Assembly (NCBI RefSeq): GCF_001553785.1
Contig: NZ_LOJP01000001.1
Span: 4,698,044 to 4,762,043 of the forward strand
From: Actinoplanes sp. TFC3
GTDB taxonomy: Bacteria; Actinomycetota; Actinomycetes; Mycobacteriales; Micromonosporaceae
Direction: 5' to 3'
DNA length: 64,000 nucleotides
Positions within the stretch are counted from its first letter, which is position 1. Each line of letters begins with the position of its first letter. A program made the translations under genes and the position numbers. Below, piece by piece: positions 55,141 through 63,939 of this stretch. The notes beneath the pieces were generated by a model, which searched no databases, was not told where the DNA came from, and was given only the letters and a program-made list of their open reading frames with translations.

Positions 55141-56031
55141 CTAGACCCGGGCGCTCTGGTTGAGCCAGAGCTTCTGCAGCATGTGCCAGTCCTGCGGGTG
55201 CGCGGCGATGCCCAGCTCGAACGCCTCGGCGAGGCGCTGGGTGGTCTGCTTCACCCGCACGCCCAGGTCGCCCTCGGTGGCCGGTTCGACGCGGCGCAGC
55301 CGAGCCTTCGTGGTGGTCTCGGAGAACCACACGTCGACGGCGAACAGCGGTGCGCCGGTGCGGATGGCCAGCAGCGCCGGGCCGGGGGGCATCTTGGTGC
55401 GCCCGCCGAAGAACTCCACCTCGACGCCGCTGCGGGTCAGATCACGGTCGGCCAGCAGCGCGATGGCATGTCCCTGCTGGGCCCGTTCGGCGAGCACGTC
55501 CAGCGGCGCCCGCACCCCACCGGTCAGGGGCAGCACTTCCATGCCGAGCTTCTCCCGGTACGCCATGAAGCGCTGGTACAGCCCCTCGGGTTTGAGCCGT
55601 TCGGCCACGGTCACCAGCCGGTAGTCGTTCGAGGCCACCCACGCCGCTGCGGCATCCCAGTTCCCGACGTGCGGCAACGCGAGGATGACCCCGTTGCCCT
55701 GCTGCATCGCGGCGTGCAGGGTGTCCTCGTCCTGGAGCTCGAAATTCGCCAGGTGATCATGGCGGGACAAGGAGGGCAGGCGAAAAGCCTCCATCCAGTA
55801 CCGCGCGTACGACCGCAGCCCCGCCCGCACCAACGCGTTCAGATCAGCATCGCTGAGCTGCGGCCCCACGACCTGCCGCAGGTTGCGCCGCAGCCGCTGG
55901 GTGCCGGGTCCGTTGCCCTTGGCGGCGCGATCGGCCCCGGCGTTGAACAGCGCACGCGCCACCGGCAGCGGCAGCACGCGCACCACACGCCAGCCGGCGG
56001 CATATCCGAACTCGGTCAGCCGGTCTTTCAC
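55141..56031 (-). CDS. PIM acyltransferase (HtrB/LpxL-like)
   Basis: 296 residues from GTG 56031, overlapping pgsA (GTGA). HX4D catalytic motif in LPHVGNWDAAA (H121, D126) and DRDLTRSGVEVEFFGGRTKMPPGPALLA are typical of the lysophospholipid acyltransferase branch that acylates the 6-OH of mannose in PIM1. Context pgsA - acyltransferase - pimA supports this over other acyl acceptors (Rv2611c/PatA counterpart). Confidence 0.92.
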   Translation of the reverse strand: MKDRLTEFGYAAGWRVVRVLPLPVARALFNAGADRAAKGNGPGTQRLRRNLRQVVGPQLSDADLNALVRAGLRSYARYWMEAFRLPSLSRHDHLANFELQDEDTLHAAMQQGNGVILALPHVGNWDAAAAWVASNDYRLVTVAERLKPEGLYQRFMAYREKLGMEVLPLTGGVRAPLDVLAERAQQGHAIALLADRDLTRSGVEVEFFGGRTKMPPGPALLAIRTGAPLFAVDVWFSETTTKARLRRVEPATEGDLGVRVKQTTQRLAEAFELGIAAHPQDWHMLQKLWLNQSARV

Positions 56032-56666
56032 GGGGCCACCGGCGCCGGCGGGGTGGCGTCCGGGTTGTCCGAGTGCGAGGCGTGGACGAGCCGCTGGAAC
56101 ACGGTGATCACCGAGAGCACGGCGAGCACCCACAGCGCTGCGGGCAGCCCCCAGTCGAGCCCGGCGCTGCCCAGCAGGCCGCCGATGCCCAGGATGACCA
56201 GGCGTTCGAGGCGCTCGGCGATGCCCACGTCGGCGTTGAGCCCGAGGCTTTGGGCGCGGGCCTTGACGTACGAGACGACCTGCCCCCCGACCAGGCAGAT
56301 GAGCGCCGCCCACACCCCGCCGTACGGGTTGTGCTCGGTGGCGAGGTAGTAGACGACGGCGGCGAACACCGCACCGTCGGCGATGCGGTCCATGGACGAG
56401 TCGAGCAGCGCGCCGAAGTGGCCGCCGCCACCTCGCATCCGCGCCATCGTGCCGTCCAGGACGTCGGTGAGGGCGGACGCGGTGACGACCCACGTCCCCC
56501 AGAACAGGTGTCCCTGAGAGCCGAGCCACGCGCCGATCAGCACGCCGACGGTGCCGGCGATGGTGACGGCGTTCGGTGAGACACCGATGCGCAGCAGGAA
56601 ACGGGCAGTCGGATTGACGCCGTACGCGACGACGGCACGGGCGGGCACGCTGACGATCTTTGCCAT
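56028..56666 (-). CDS. pgsA: phosphatidylinositol phosphate synthase (CDP-alcohol phosphotransferase)
   Basis: 212 residues. CDP-alcohol phosphotransferase motif DVLDGTMARMRGGGGHFGALLDSSMDR (D..DG..AR........G...D...D) with about six helices. In this operon it makes the phosphatidylinositol head group used by PimA. First gene of the PIM operon. Confidence 0.94.
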   Translation of the reverse strand: MAKIVSVPARAVVAYGVNPTARFLLRIGVSPNAVTIAGTVGVLIGAWLGSQGHLFWGTWVVTASALTDVLDGTMARMRGGGGHFGALLDSSMDRIADGAVFAAVVYYLATEHNPYGGVWAALICLVGGQVVSYVKARAQSLGLNADVGIAERLERLVILGIGGLLGSAGLDWGLPAALWVLAVLSVITVFQRLVHASHSDNPDATPPAPVAP

Positions 56667-56849
56667 GGCCGTCCCACCATAACGGGGGGCGACCGGATCG
56701 TCATATCACGCAGCCGGAGCACCACGAAGGGTTGCTATGCCAACCGCGCTGGGTGTCCCCTTGGTTACGCCTTCGTAACAGCGGACCCTCGCCAGGTCGC
56801 CTGCCGGGGTCCGGAACAATGTCGTTCGGGTCAAGGAGGGGTAAGAGCT

Positions 56850-58982
56850 ATGGCGCAGAAAGTTCAAGAGAACGCGGCCGGACCGGTGGTGACCGATCCC
56901 GGCAGAGTACGCAACGTGGTGCTCGTCGGGCATTCCGGCGCGGGCAAGACGACGCTGGTCGAGGCGCTGCTCGCGGCGACCGGCACGATCGCGCGCGCCG
57001 GCTCGGTGACCGAGGGCACCACGGTGACCGACGACGACCCGGCCGCGCAGCGCCAGCAGCGCTCGGTCGCGCTGTCGTGCGCGCCGGTGGTCCACGGCGG
57101 AGTGAAGATCAACCTGCTGGACACCCCCGGCTACGCCGACTTCGTCGGGGAGCTGCGCGCCGGCCTGCGGGCCGCGGACGCCGCGCTCTTCGTGGTGTCG
57201 GCGGTCGACGGCGTGGACGACGCCACCGCTGCGCTGTGGGAGGAGTGCGCCGCCGTCGGCATGCCCCGCGCAGTCGCCATCACCCGCCTGGACCACCCGC
57301 GCGCGGATTACGAGCAGACCCTGCAGGACTGCCAGGACGCGTTCGGCGAGAACGTCATGCCGATCTATCAGCCGATGCTGGGCGACGACGGCGCCTCCAT
57401 CGCCGGGCTGATCGGCCTGGTCACGCTGCGCGTGCTCGACTACTCGGCGGGCTACCCGCCGCGGGAGAGCGAGTTCGAGCAGGCCCACCTGATGCCCATC
57501 AAGGACGACCGCGACCTGCTCATCGAGGCGATCATCGCCGAGAGCGAGGACGAGGGCCTGATGGACACCTACGTCGCCGGCGAGCTGATCAGCACCGCGA
57601 CACTGGTGCCGGATCTGGAGAAGGCGGTTGCGCGGGGCACGTTCTACCCGGTGATCCCGGTCTGCGCGGGCACCGGCGTGGGCCTCGACGCGCTGCTCGA
57701 CGGGCTGGTCAGCGGCGCGCCCTCGCCGCTGGAGCATGACCTGCCGGTGGTGACCGGAGTGGACGGCGAGCCGCTGCCACCGCTGGCCTGCGACCCCGAC
57801 GGACCGCTGGTGGCCGAGGTGGTCAAGACCACGATCGACCGGCACGTCGGGCGGGTCTCGCTGGTCCGGGTGTTCTCCGGCACGCTGCGCCCGGAGCTCA
57901 CCGTGCACGTCTCCGGGCACGGCATGGCCGAGCGCGGGCACCCCGACCACGACGCCGACGAGCGCATCGCGCACGTCTACTCCCCGCTCGGTGCCCAGCT
58001 GCACGAGGTTGCCTCCTGCGTGGCCGGTGACATCTGCGCGATCACCAAGTCGGGCAGCGCGGAAACCGGCGACACGCTGTCGGGCAAGGACCAGCCGCTG
58101 CTGATGCAGCCGTGGTCGATGCCCGAGCCACTGCTGCCGATCGCCGTGGTGGCCAAGTCCCGCTCGGATGAGGACGCGCTGGCCAAGAACCTGGCCCGGC
58201 TGGTGGCCGGGGACCCGACGCTGCGGCTGGACCGCAATCCCGACACCCACCAGCTCGTGCTGTGGTGCATGGGCGAGTCGCACGCCGAGGTGGTGCTCGA
58301 CCGGCTGCGCGCCGGCGGCGTCGACCTGGACACCGAGCCGGTGAAGGTGGCGTTGCGCGAGACGTTCGGCGCGGCTGCCAAGGGCCACGGGCGTCACGTC
58401 AAGCAGTCCGGCGGGCACGGGCAGTACGCGGTGTGTGACATCGCGGTGGAGCCACTGCCGCGCGGCTCCGGCTTCGAGTTCGTGGACAAGGTGGTCGGCG
58501 GGGCGGTGCCGCACAACTACATCCCGTCGGTGGAGAAGGGGGTACGCGCCCAGCTCGATCGTGGCCTGGTGGCCGGCTACCAGGTGGTGGACGTGCGGGT
58601 GACCCTGACCGACGGCAAGGCGCACAGCGTGGACTCCTCCGACGCCGCGTTCCAGACGGCCGGTTCGCTGGCCCTGCGCGAGGCGGCCGAGCAAGGCGGA
58701 ATGACGCTGCTCGAACCGGTCGACGAGGTCGAGGTGCGGGTGCCCGACGCGTATGTGGGGGCGGTGATGAGCGATCTGTCCGGGCGCCGGGGCCGGCCGA
58801 TGGGCTCCGACGCGGACGGGGACGGCGCCCACAGCGTGGTGCGGGCCGAGGTTCCGGCGATCGAGCTGGTCCGCTACGCCGTGGAGTTGCGGGCGCTCAC
58901 CTCGGGATCGGGCACTTTTACCCGTACCTATGCCAGACATGAACCCATGCCCACCCACCTGGCGGAGAAGATCAAAGCGTGA
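56850..58982 (+). CDS. elongation factor G-like GTPase (EF-G2 type)
   Basis: 710 residues. P-loop GHSGAGKT, DTPGYADF and the EF-G domain order (G, II, III, IV, V) are kept: SGGHGQYAVCDIAVEP (domain IV) and VPDAYVGAVMSDLSGRRGRPMGSDADGDG. The G4 motif that reads NKxD in EF-G is TRLD here, and switch I is shortened, which is typical for the EF-G-like paralogues of actinobacteria. Role outside normal translocation is unknown. Divergent from pgsA. Confidence 0.92.
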   Translation: MAQKVQENAAGPVVTDPGRVRNVVLVGHSGAGKTTLVEALLAATGTIARAGSVTEGTTVTDDDPAAQRQQRSVALSCAPVVHGGVKINLLDTPGYADFVGELRAGLRAADAALFVVSAVDGVDDATAALWEECAAVGMPRAVAITRLDHPRADYEQTLQDCQDAFGENVMPIYQPMLGDDGASIAGLIGLVTLRVLDYSAGYPPRESEFEQAHLMPIKDDRDLLIEAIIAESEDEGLMDTYVAGELISTATLVPDLEKAVARGTFYPVIPVCAGTGVGLDALLDGLVSGAPSPLEHDLPVVTGVDGEPLPPLACDPDGPLVAEVVKTTIDRHVGRVSLVRVFSGTLRPELTVHVSGHGMAERGHPDHDADERIAHVYSPLGAQLHEVASCVAGDICAITKSGSAETGDTLSGKDQPLLMQPWSMPEPLLPIAVVAKSRSDEDALAKNLARLVAGDPTLRLDRNPDTHQLVLWCMGESHAEVVLDRLRAGGVDLDTEPVKVALRETFGAAAKGHGRHVKQSGGHGQYAVCDIAVEPLPRGSGFEFVDKVVGGAVPHNYIPSVEKGVRAQLDRGLVAGYQVVDVRVTLTDGKAHSVDSSDAAFQTAGSLALREAAEQGGMTLLEPVDEVEVRVPDAYVGAVMSDLSGRRGRPMGSDADGDGAHSVVRAEVPAIELVRYAVELRALTSGSGTFTRTYARHEPMPTHLAEKIKA

Positions 58983-59334
58983 TGGCGTTGGCCGCGACGT
59001 GCAGTGGCCGCGTCACCTGCTCGATGATCTGACGCTTCCACGGGTTGAAGCGCAGCGTGCGCATGCCGAAGGTGCGCAACGCCATGGTCCAGCGCCCACC
59101 CGGAACCATGTCACCGGCCATTTTGCCCCCACAAGCCAGATTCTTTTCCACGTACGGCCGCAGCGCGCGTTCGTAGCGCCCGAACCCATCCTCGTGGCGC
59201 ATCGCGTCGCCCAGCACGTAGGCGCCCACCAGCGCCATGCTCGTCCCCAGCCCTGCGGCCGGGGACGGGCAGTAACCGGCGTCGCCGAGCAGCGTCACCC
59301 GGCCCTGCGGCCAGCGCAGCAGCTCGATCTGACT
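58972..59334 (-). pseudogene. C-terminal remnant of FAD-dependent monooxygenase
   Basis: The visible part begins SQIELLRWPQGRVTLLGDAGYCPSPAAGLGTSMALVGAYVL, the GD/FAD motif near the end of PHBH-type monooxygenases, and runs to a stop overlapping the end of the EF-G-like gene. The first two thirds are missing: upstream of 59334 the sequence changes abruptly into a TetR gene on the other strand. An isolated remnant with no usable start; not expected to be active. Confidence 0.8.
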
Positions 59335-59797
59335 CCAACCTGGGCTCGATCGGCTACCACTACGGCTCCACGCAGGGCCCGATGACCGCGGCCATGCTCA
59401 GCGCGATCGAGGATCGGGGCGACGCTATCGGCCTGGCACTGGCCCCGAGCGGCGAGGAGGACCCGGGCGATCCGCTGCTGCGCTACTGGCAGCGCGTGAT
59501 CGGCACCCTGCGCACCCACCGGGACCTGTGGCTGGCCAGCATCGAGGCGATGATCCAGGGCGAGCACGACCCACACCTGCGCGACCAGATCGCCAGCGGC
59601 ATGGAACAGGGCCGCTCCGGGCTGGCCGCCATCCTCACCGGGCAACCCGAGGACGGCCTCGACGAGGAAACCGTCCGCTCCGCCGGCTCGGTCGCCATGG
59701 CCCTGATGTCCGGCGTGACCGTCCAGTGGTTGGTCGATCCGGCGCGCGCACCCTCACCCGAGCAGGTGGCCGCGGGCATCCGTGCGTTGGGAAAGCT
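59334..59797 (+). pseudogene. TetR-family remnant lacking its N-terminal HTH
   Basis: From 59334 the plus strand reads SNLGSIGYHYGSTQGPMTAAMLSAIEDRGDAIGLAL, the recognition-helix end and C-terminal ligand domain of a TetR regulator, but the first 35-40 residues are missing. The frame then runs without its own stop into antisense of the HIT gene. The abrupt start abuts the monooxygenase remnant base for base, pointing to a deletion that removed both 5' ends. Confidence 0.75.
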
Positions 59798-60304
59798 TCA
59801 GGCCGTCCAGGCCTTCATGAGCAGGTCGCGGGTTTCGGTGAGTAGCTGCGGCAGCACCTTGGTCTGCCCGATCACCGGCATGAAGTTGCCGTCACCGCCC
59901 CAGCGCGGCACCACGTGCTGGTGCAGGTGCTCGGCGATCCCGGCGCCGGCTACCGACCCCTGGTTCATGCCCAGGTTGAACCCGTGCGGGCTGCTCGCCG
60001 TGCGGATCACCCGCATCGCCCGCTGGGTGAACTCGGCGGCCTCCACCGTCTCGGCCGGGGTCAGCTCGGGGTAATCGGCAACATGGCGATAGGGGCAGAT
60101 CAAGAGATGCCCCGGGTTGTACGGATACAGGTTCAGGATCGCGTACACCAGCTCGCCCCGCGCCACCACCAGGCTGTTCTCCTCGGGCAACCCGGGCGCG
60201 ACGCAGAACGGGCACCCCGGTGGCTGCCCCTGCCCCACGATGTAGGCCATCCGGTGCGGCGTCCACAGCCGCTCCAACCCGTCCGGTTCCCCAGCCACGC
60301 TCAC
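59798..60304 (-). CDS. HIT-family nucleotide hydrolase
   Basis: 168 residues. Histidine triad HLHQHVVPRW, ILNLYPYNPGHLLICPYRHVADYPELT and FNLGMNQGSVAGAGIAEH are typical of the actinobacterial HIT protein (Rv2613c-like, Ap4A phosphorylase/hydrolase group). It normally sits directly upstream of pgsA; here 3.1 kb of other genes lie between. Confidence 0.93.
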   Translation of the reverse strand: MSVAGEPDGLERLWTPHRMAYIVGQGQPPGCPFCVAPGLPEENSLVVARGELVYAILNLYPYNPGHLLICPYRHVADYPELTPAETVEAAEFTQRAMRVIRTASSPHGFNLGMNQGSVAGAGIAEHLHQHVVPRWGGDGNFMPVIGQTKVLPQLLTETRDLLMKAWTA

Positions 60305-60378
60305 GCCCCAACACTAGGGCACAGCAGATCCGCGTAACTCCGCGTCCGAACAGGGGAAGGACTTGCGCTACGGGGAGG

Positions 60379-60507
60379 GGTGAGCTGCGGTTCGAGGAGT
60401 TCGCCGCGGCGCGGTTACCGGCGTTGCTGCGCTACGCGATGCTGCTCAGCGGTGATCGTGAGCAGGCCCGCGCCGGTGCCACCCGGCGCCGGGTGCGCCG
60501 CCGCTGG
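60379..60507 (+). pseudogene. remnant of an ECF (SigE-like) sigma gene
   Basis: Reads GELRFEEFAAARLPALLRYAMLLSGDREQA, the region 2 start of actinobacterial ECF sigma factors, then breaks off: the following VQE-type segment is missing and the sequence degenerates. No start codon and no downstream regions. The bases to 60595 hold nothing else I recognise. Confidence 0.6.
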
Positions 60508-60595
60508 CAGACCTGGGTAGGTGACCGGCACCGCCGGGCTGCGCCGCATCGCCGAGAACCTCACGATCGCGGACTGCCAGGACCGCAGCACCTGG

Positions 60596-61531
60596 TCACC
60601 ACTGCGGTAACGGCTCGCGGGCTTGCAGCCACTCGTCCGGAATGCCCGCGATGCCGGTGTACGCGGCAACGATCCCGGCCGCCATCGCCGCCGTGGTGTC
60701 CATGTCACCTCCGGCAGCGATGCACACCTGCACGGCCGCCGGATAGTCGTGCAGGTGGCGGGCGGCAACCCAGATCGCAAACGGCACCGAGTCCACGGCC
60801 AGCGAGCGGCTGCCGTTACCGAGTTCGTGAGCCGCCTCGGCCGCCGTGGTGATCCGGCGCGCCTCGCGCAACGCGTCACTGACCCGGCTGGGCGGGGTAT
60901 GCGCGAGGACCGCACCGAGCAGGTCCACGGGCCGGCCGTCGAGCCGCGCGGCCGCCGCCACCGCCGCGGCCACTGTTGTCGCCACCCCACCGGCGATCCC
61001 CTCGGCGTGGGCGTGGGTGACTTCGGCGGCGCGGGCTCCCTGCTCGGCAGCCCGGACCAGCGAGTCGGCGTGCCAGGCACCGAGCGGGGCGGCTCGCATG
61101 GCCGCACCGTTGCCGGCCGAGCCCTGCCCGTCGAACGCGGCCGCAGCGGCGATCGGCCATGGGCTGCCTTCACGGATCTGCCGCAACATCACCACCGCAC
61201 CCGGCCCATACCCGCGGTACGGATCGAAGCGCTCCCCCAGCAGCCGGGCAAAGAGGTCCCGATCGAAGCCCCCGCCCGGCTTGCCCTCCCCCGCGCCGGA
61301 TTTGTCCTCCCCGGCAGCCTGCTCCACTTCGGCCGCCGTCGCTTTCAAGGCGTCGACGATGCAGCATGCCTCCTCGGTGTCGTCGGTCCACGGCCACGGC
61401 GGGGCCGGCGGGGCATCGAGCGACTGCCCCGGAATGAAGAACTGTGCACCCAGGGCATCGCCCACTGACAGCCCCGCAAGGCTGTCCGCGGCCAAGGCGG
61501 CCCTGGTGTCGGGAAAAAGCGTAAAGCTCAT
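60596..61531 (-). CDS. ADP-ribosylglycohydrolase-family protein
   Basis: 311 residues from ATG 61531, favoured because AGAG lies upstream; a TTG nine codons earlier is possible. Mg2+-site motifs of the DraG/ARH fold: SVGDALG, WTDDTEEA, GNGAAMRAAPLG, GGDMDTTAAMAAG. It should cleave ADP-ribose from proteins or a similar glycosidic bond. Small changes (EEA for xMA, AAG for AGG) are seen but the Asp pairs remain. No ART partner gene is nearby. Confidence 0.9.
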   Translation of the reverse strand: MSFTLFPDTRAALAADSLAGLSVGDALGAQFFIPGQSLDAPPAPPWPWTDDTEEACCIVDALKATAAEVEQAAGEDKSGAGEGKPGGGFDRDLFARLLGERFDPYRGYGPGAVVMLRQIREGSPWPIAAAAAFDGQGSAGNGAAMRAAPLGAWHADSLVRAAEQGARAAEVTHAHAEGIAGGVATTVAAAVAAAARLDGRPVDLLGAVLAHTPPSRVSDALREARRITTAAEAAHELGNGSRSLAVDSVPFAIWVAARHLHDYPAAVQVCIAAGGDMDTTAAMAAGIVAAYTGIAGIPDEWLQAREPLPQW

Positions 61532-61615
61532 GCTCTCTTCGTTACTCGCTGTGCTCAAGTGATGGCCCTGAATGACGGATTCGGTCTATCTTGCCAAGGG
61601 CAGTACCTTCTTCGC

Positions 61616-62305
61616 ATGGCCACGGTGTTGCTCGTCGAAGACGACCACGTCGTGCGCGGTGCGATGCTGCGGTCGCTGGCCGACCGGGGGCATGCCGTGC
61701 ACGCCGTCGGAACGGCCCTCGACGCCCTGCGCCGCGTCGCCGCGGAGACCCCCGATCTGGTGGTGCTCGACCTCGGGCTGCCCGACCTGGACGGCTCGGA
61801 CGCGCTGCGGATGCTGCGCGGCATCACCGACGTCCCCATCATTATCGCGACCGCCCGTGACGACGAGCAAACCGTCGTCCGGCTGCTGCGCGCCGGTGCG
61901 GATGACTACATGGTCAAGCCGTTCACCGGGGCGCACCTCGACGCGCGCATCACCACCGTGCTGCGCCGCGTCGGCCGCGCGAGCCGCACCGCCCAGCCCG
62001 CCGTGCACGAGGTCGGCGAGCTGCGCGTGGACATCGGCGAGCGCAGCGCCACCCTCGGCGATCAGCCGCTGGCTTTGACCCGCAAAGAATTCGATCTACT
62101 GGCTTATCTGGCCGCGCGTCCGGGCCGGGTGGTCTCGCGCCGGGAGCTGTTGGAGGAGGTATGGCGACAGCCGTCAGTCGGCGAGGACCAGACGATCGAC
62201 GTGCATCTGTACTGGCTGCGTCGGAAACTGGGCGAATCCGCGGCGAAACCTCGCTACCTGCGCACCGTGCGGGGGGTCGGATTCCGGTTGGTGGCGCCGG
62301 ACTGA
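61616..62305 (+). CDS. two-component response regulator (OmpR/PhoB type)
   Basis: 229 residues from ATG 61616. Receiver with acidic DD at 9-10, phospho-acceptor D52 (LVVLDLGLP), K101 (MVKPF); then winged helix LALTRKEFDLLAYLAARPGRVVSRRELLEEVWRQ ... LRRKLGESAAKPRYLRTVRGVGFRL. Overlaps the kinase gene by the CTGA junction. Target genes unknown. Confidence 0.95.
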   Translation: MATVLLVEDDHVVRGAMLRSLADRGHAVHAVGTALDALRRVAAETPDLVVLDLGLPDLDGSDALRMLRGITDVPIIIATARDDEQTVVRLLRAGADDYMVKPFTGAHLDARITTVLRRVGRASRTAQPAVHEVGELRVDIGERSATLGDQPLALTRKEFDLLAYLAARPGRVVSRRELLEEVWRQPSVGEDQTIDVHLYWLRRKLGESAAKPRYLRTVRGVGFRLVAPD

Positions 62306-63723
62306 GGGCGCGGCTGGCCTGTGTCAGTGCCGCCACCACCGCGATCGCCGCGCTCGCGTTCCTCATCCCGCTGGGATGGGAGCTGCGCACCGATCATCGC
62401 GACACCGCCATGAGCGCCGCCGAGCAGCGCAGCGCCACGGTCGCCGGTGCGATCACGGCCGGAGCCAGCAAGAAGGGGCTCGAAGCCGCGATCAAGTCCG
62501 CCGGGGGCACCGTGGTGGTGCACGCGCCCGGGGCCACCGGCAAGAGCCGGGTCTCCCCCGAAGCGATCACCACTGCGGCCGGCAAGGGCCAGCCGGTGGA
62601 GATCGACGTGGACGGTGGCACGGTAAGCCTGCAGCCGGTCACCGTCAGCAACAAGACGTCGGTGATCGAGGCGTTCGTACCGTCCTCGGAACTCGGTGAG
62701 GGCACCGCGCGCGACTGGTGGATCCTGCTCGGGATCATGGCCGGGCTGGTGCTCGGCTCGGTGATCGTGGTGGACCGGCTGGCCCGCGGCGCGGTGGACT
62801 CGGTGCGCAACCTGGTGCACGCCGCCATGGCCGTCGGCGGCGGTGACCTGGGCGTCCGCATCCAGCCCTCCGGGCCGCGCGAGCTGTCCGAGGCCGGCTA
62901 CGCGTTCAACCGCATGGCCGACCGGCTCGTCACCTCGCGCACCAGCGAACGGGAGATGGTGGCCGACCTGTCGCACCGGCTGCGCACCCCGCTGACCGTG
63001 CTGCGGCTGGACGCCGAGGCGCTCGACCCCGACGACACCCAGATCATCGACTTGAGCGCCGCCGAGGTCGACCGCCGCCGCGGCATCCGGCGCATCCGCC
63101 AGGCCATCGTCACCCTCGAGGGCGAGGTCGACCAGCTCATCAACACCACCCGTGCCGCGGTGGCCGCCCAGGTCGCCGAGGCCCCCGAGGAAGGCCTGTG
63201 CGACGTCTCCGAGGTGGTCCGCGACCGCATGGTGTTCTGGTCCGCGCTGGCCGGCGACCAGAACAGGCAGCACCGCGTGGTCGGCGCGCAGCTGCGCATC
63301 CCGGTCCGGGTGGCCGGCGCCGAGCTGGCCGCGGCGCTGGATGCGGTGCTGGGCAACGTGTTCCGCTACACCCCGCAGGGCACCGCGTTCGAGGTCAGCT
63401 TGTCGCGGCGCGACGGCTGGGTGGCGCTGCGCATCGACGACGCCGGCCCGGGCATCCCGGACCCGGAGAAGGCGATGCAGCGCGGGCAGAGCGATCAGGG
63501 CTCGACCGGGCTGGGCCTGGACATCGCCCGGCGCGCGGCGCAGGCGGCCGGCGGGTCGGTGAGCCTGGCCCGCGCGCAGCTGGGCGGGGCCAGCGTGGTC
63601 ATGCTGCTGGCCGACGCGGACGCGCCGCCCAAGCAGGCCAACCGGTTCGGGCTGGTCGGACGGCTGGCCCGCGAACGCGACCCGGCCCGGCAGAAGTGGC
63701 CGCACCAGGGCAGCAAAGATTGA
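62302..63723 (+). CDS. two-component sensor histidine kinase, probable CTG start
   Basis: 473 residues if started at CTG 62302, which overlaps the regulator stop (CTGA) in the place where relatives have GTGA. The next in-frame ATG (62411) would remove the first membrane helix, and the upstream ATG lies deep in the regulator gene. Helices at about 5-25 and 139-158 frame an extracellular sensor; then HAMP, His225 (DLSHRLRTPLTVL), N-box with N352 (LGNVFRYTPQG) and G-boxes (DDAGPGIPDP, GSTGLGLDIARR). Works with the upstream regulator. Confidence 0.9.
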   Translation: MRARLACVSAATTAIAALAFLIPLGWELRTDHRDTAMSAAEQRSATVAGAITAGASKKGLEAAIKSAGGTVVVHAPGATGKSRVSPEAITTAAGKGQPVEIDVDGGTVSLQPVTVSNKTSVIEAFVPSSELGEGTARDWWILLGIMAGLVLGSVIVVDRLARGAVDSVRNLVHAAMAVGGGDLGVRIQPSGPRELSEAGYAFNRMADRLVTSRTSEREMVADLSHRLRTPLTVLRLDAEALDPDDTQIIDLSAAEVDRRRGIRRIRQAIVTLEGEVDQLINTTRAAVAAQVAEAPEEGLCDVSEVVRDRMVFWSALAGDQNRQHRVVGAQLRIPVRVAGAELAAALDAVLGNVFRYTPQGTAFEVSLSRRDGWVALRIDDAGPGIPDPEKAMQRGQSDQGSTGLGLDIARRAAQAAGGSVSLARAQLGGASVVMLLADADAPPKQANRFGLVGRLARERDPARQKWPHQGSKD

Positions 63724-63805
63724 GAATGGCAAACCCACGGCGGGAATTACCCCGGACGGTACAAGCATTGCTTAGATCTGTATTAAAGGCGTTCCCCTGA
63801 GCGAG

Positions 63806-63854
63806 CGGGCCTGGCAACCTCATCGGCGATCCCATCGGGGTTTTGTCAGGCCCG
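63806..63854. other. structured hairpin 1
   Basis: CGGGCCTG (63806-63813) pairs with CAGGCCCG (63847-63854), extended to a 12-bp stem with one G-U; a small inner CGAT/ATCG stem (63827-63837) gives a branched shape. No poly-U tract directly follows, so a pure terminator role is uncertain. Confidence 0.55.
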
Positions 63855-63894
63855 TAGCCCACAGCAGGTCCCACCCAGGGCCCGGCGAAGCCCC

Positions 63895-63939
63895 CGCGCG
63901 GTGGGAGGTGGTCACCCCATAACCCCCTCCCACCGCGCG
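63895..63939. terminator. 14-bp hairpin near the right edge
   Basis: CGCGCGGTGGGAGG (63895-63908) pairs perfectly with CCTCCCACCGCGCG (63926-63939) across a 17-base loop, 170 bases past the kinase stop. It could end the two-component transcript or one entering from the right. Confidence 0.55.

Noticed and set aside
63806..63854. Possible tRNA from the branched hairpin
   Set aside because: Stem lengths and the missing anticodon and T arms do not fit a tRNA.
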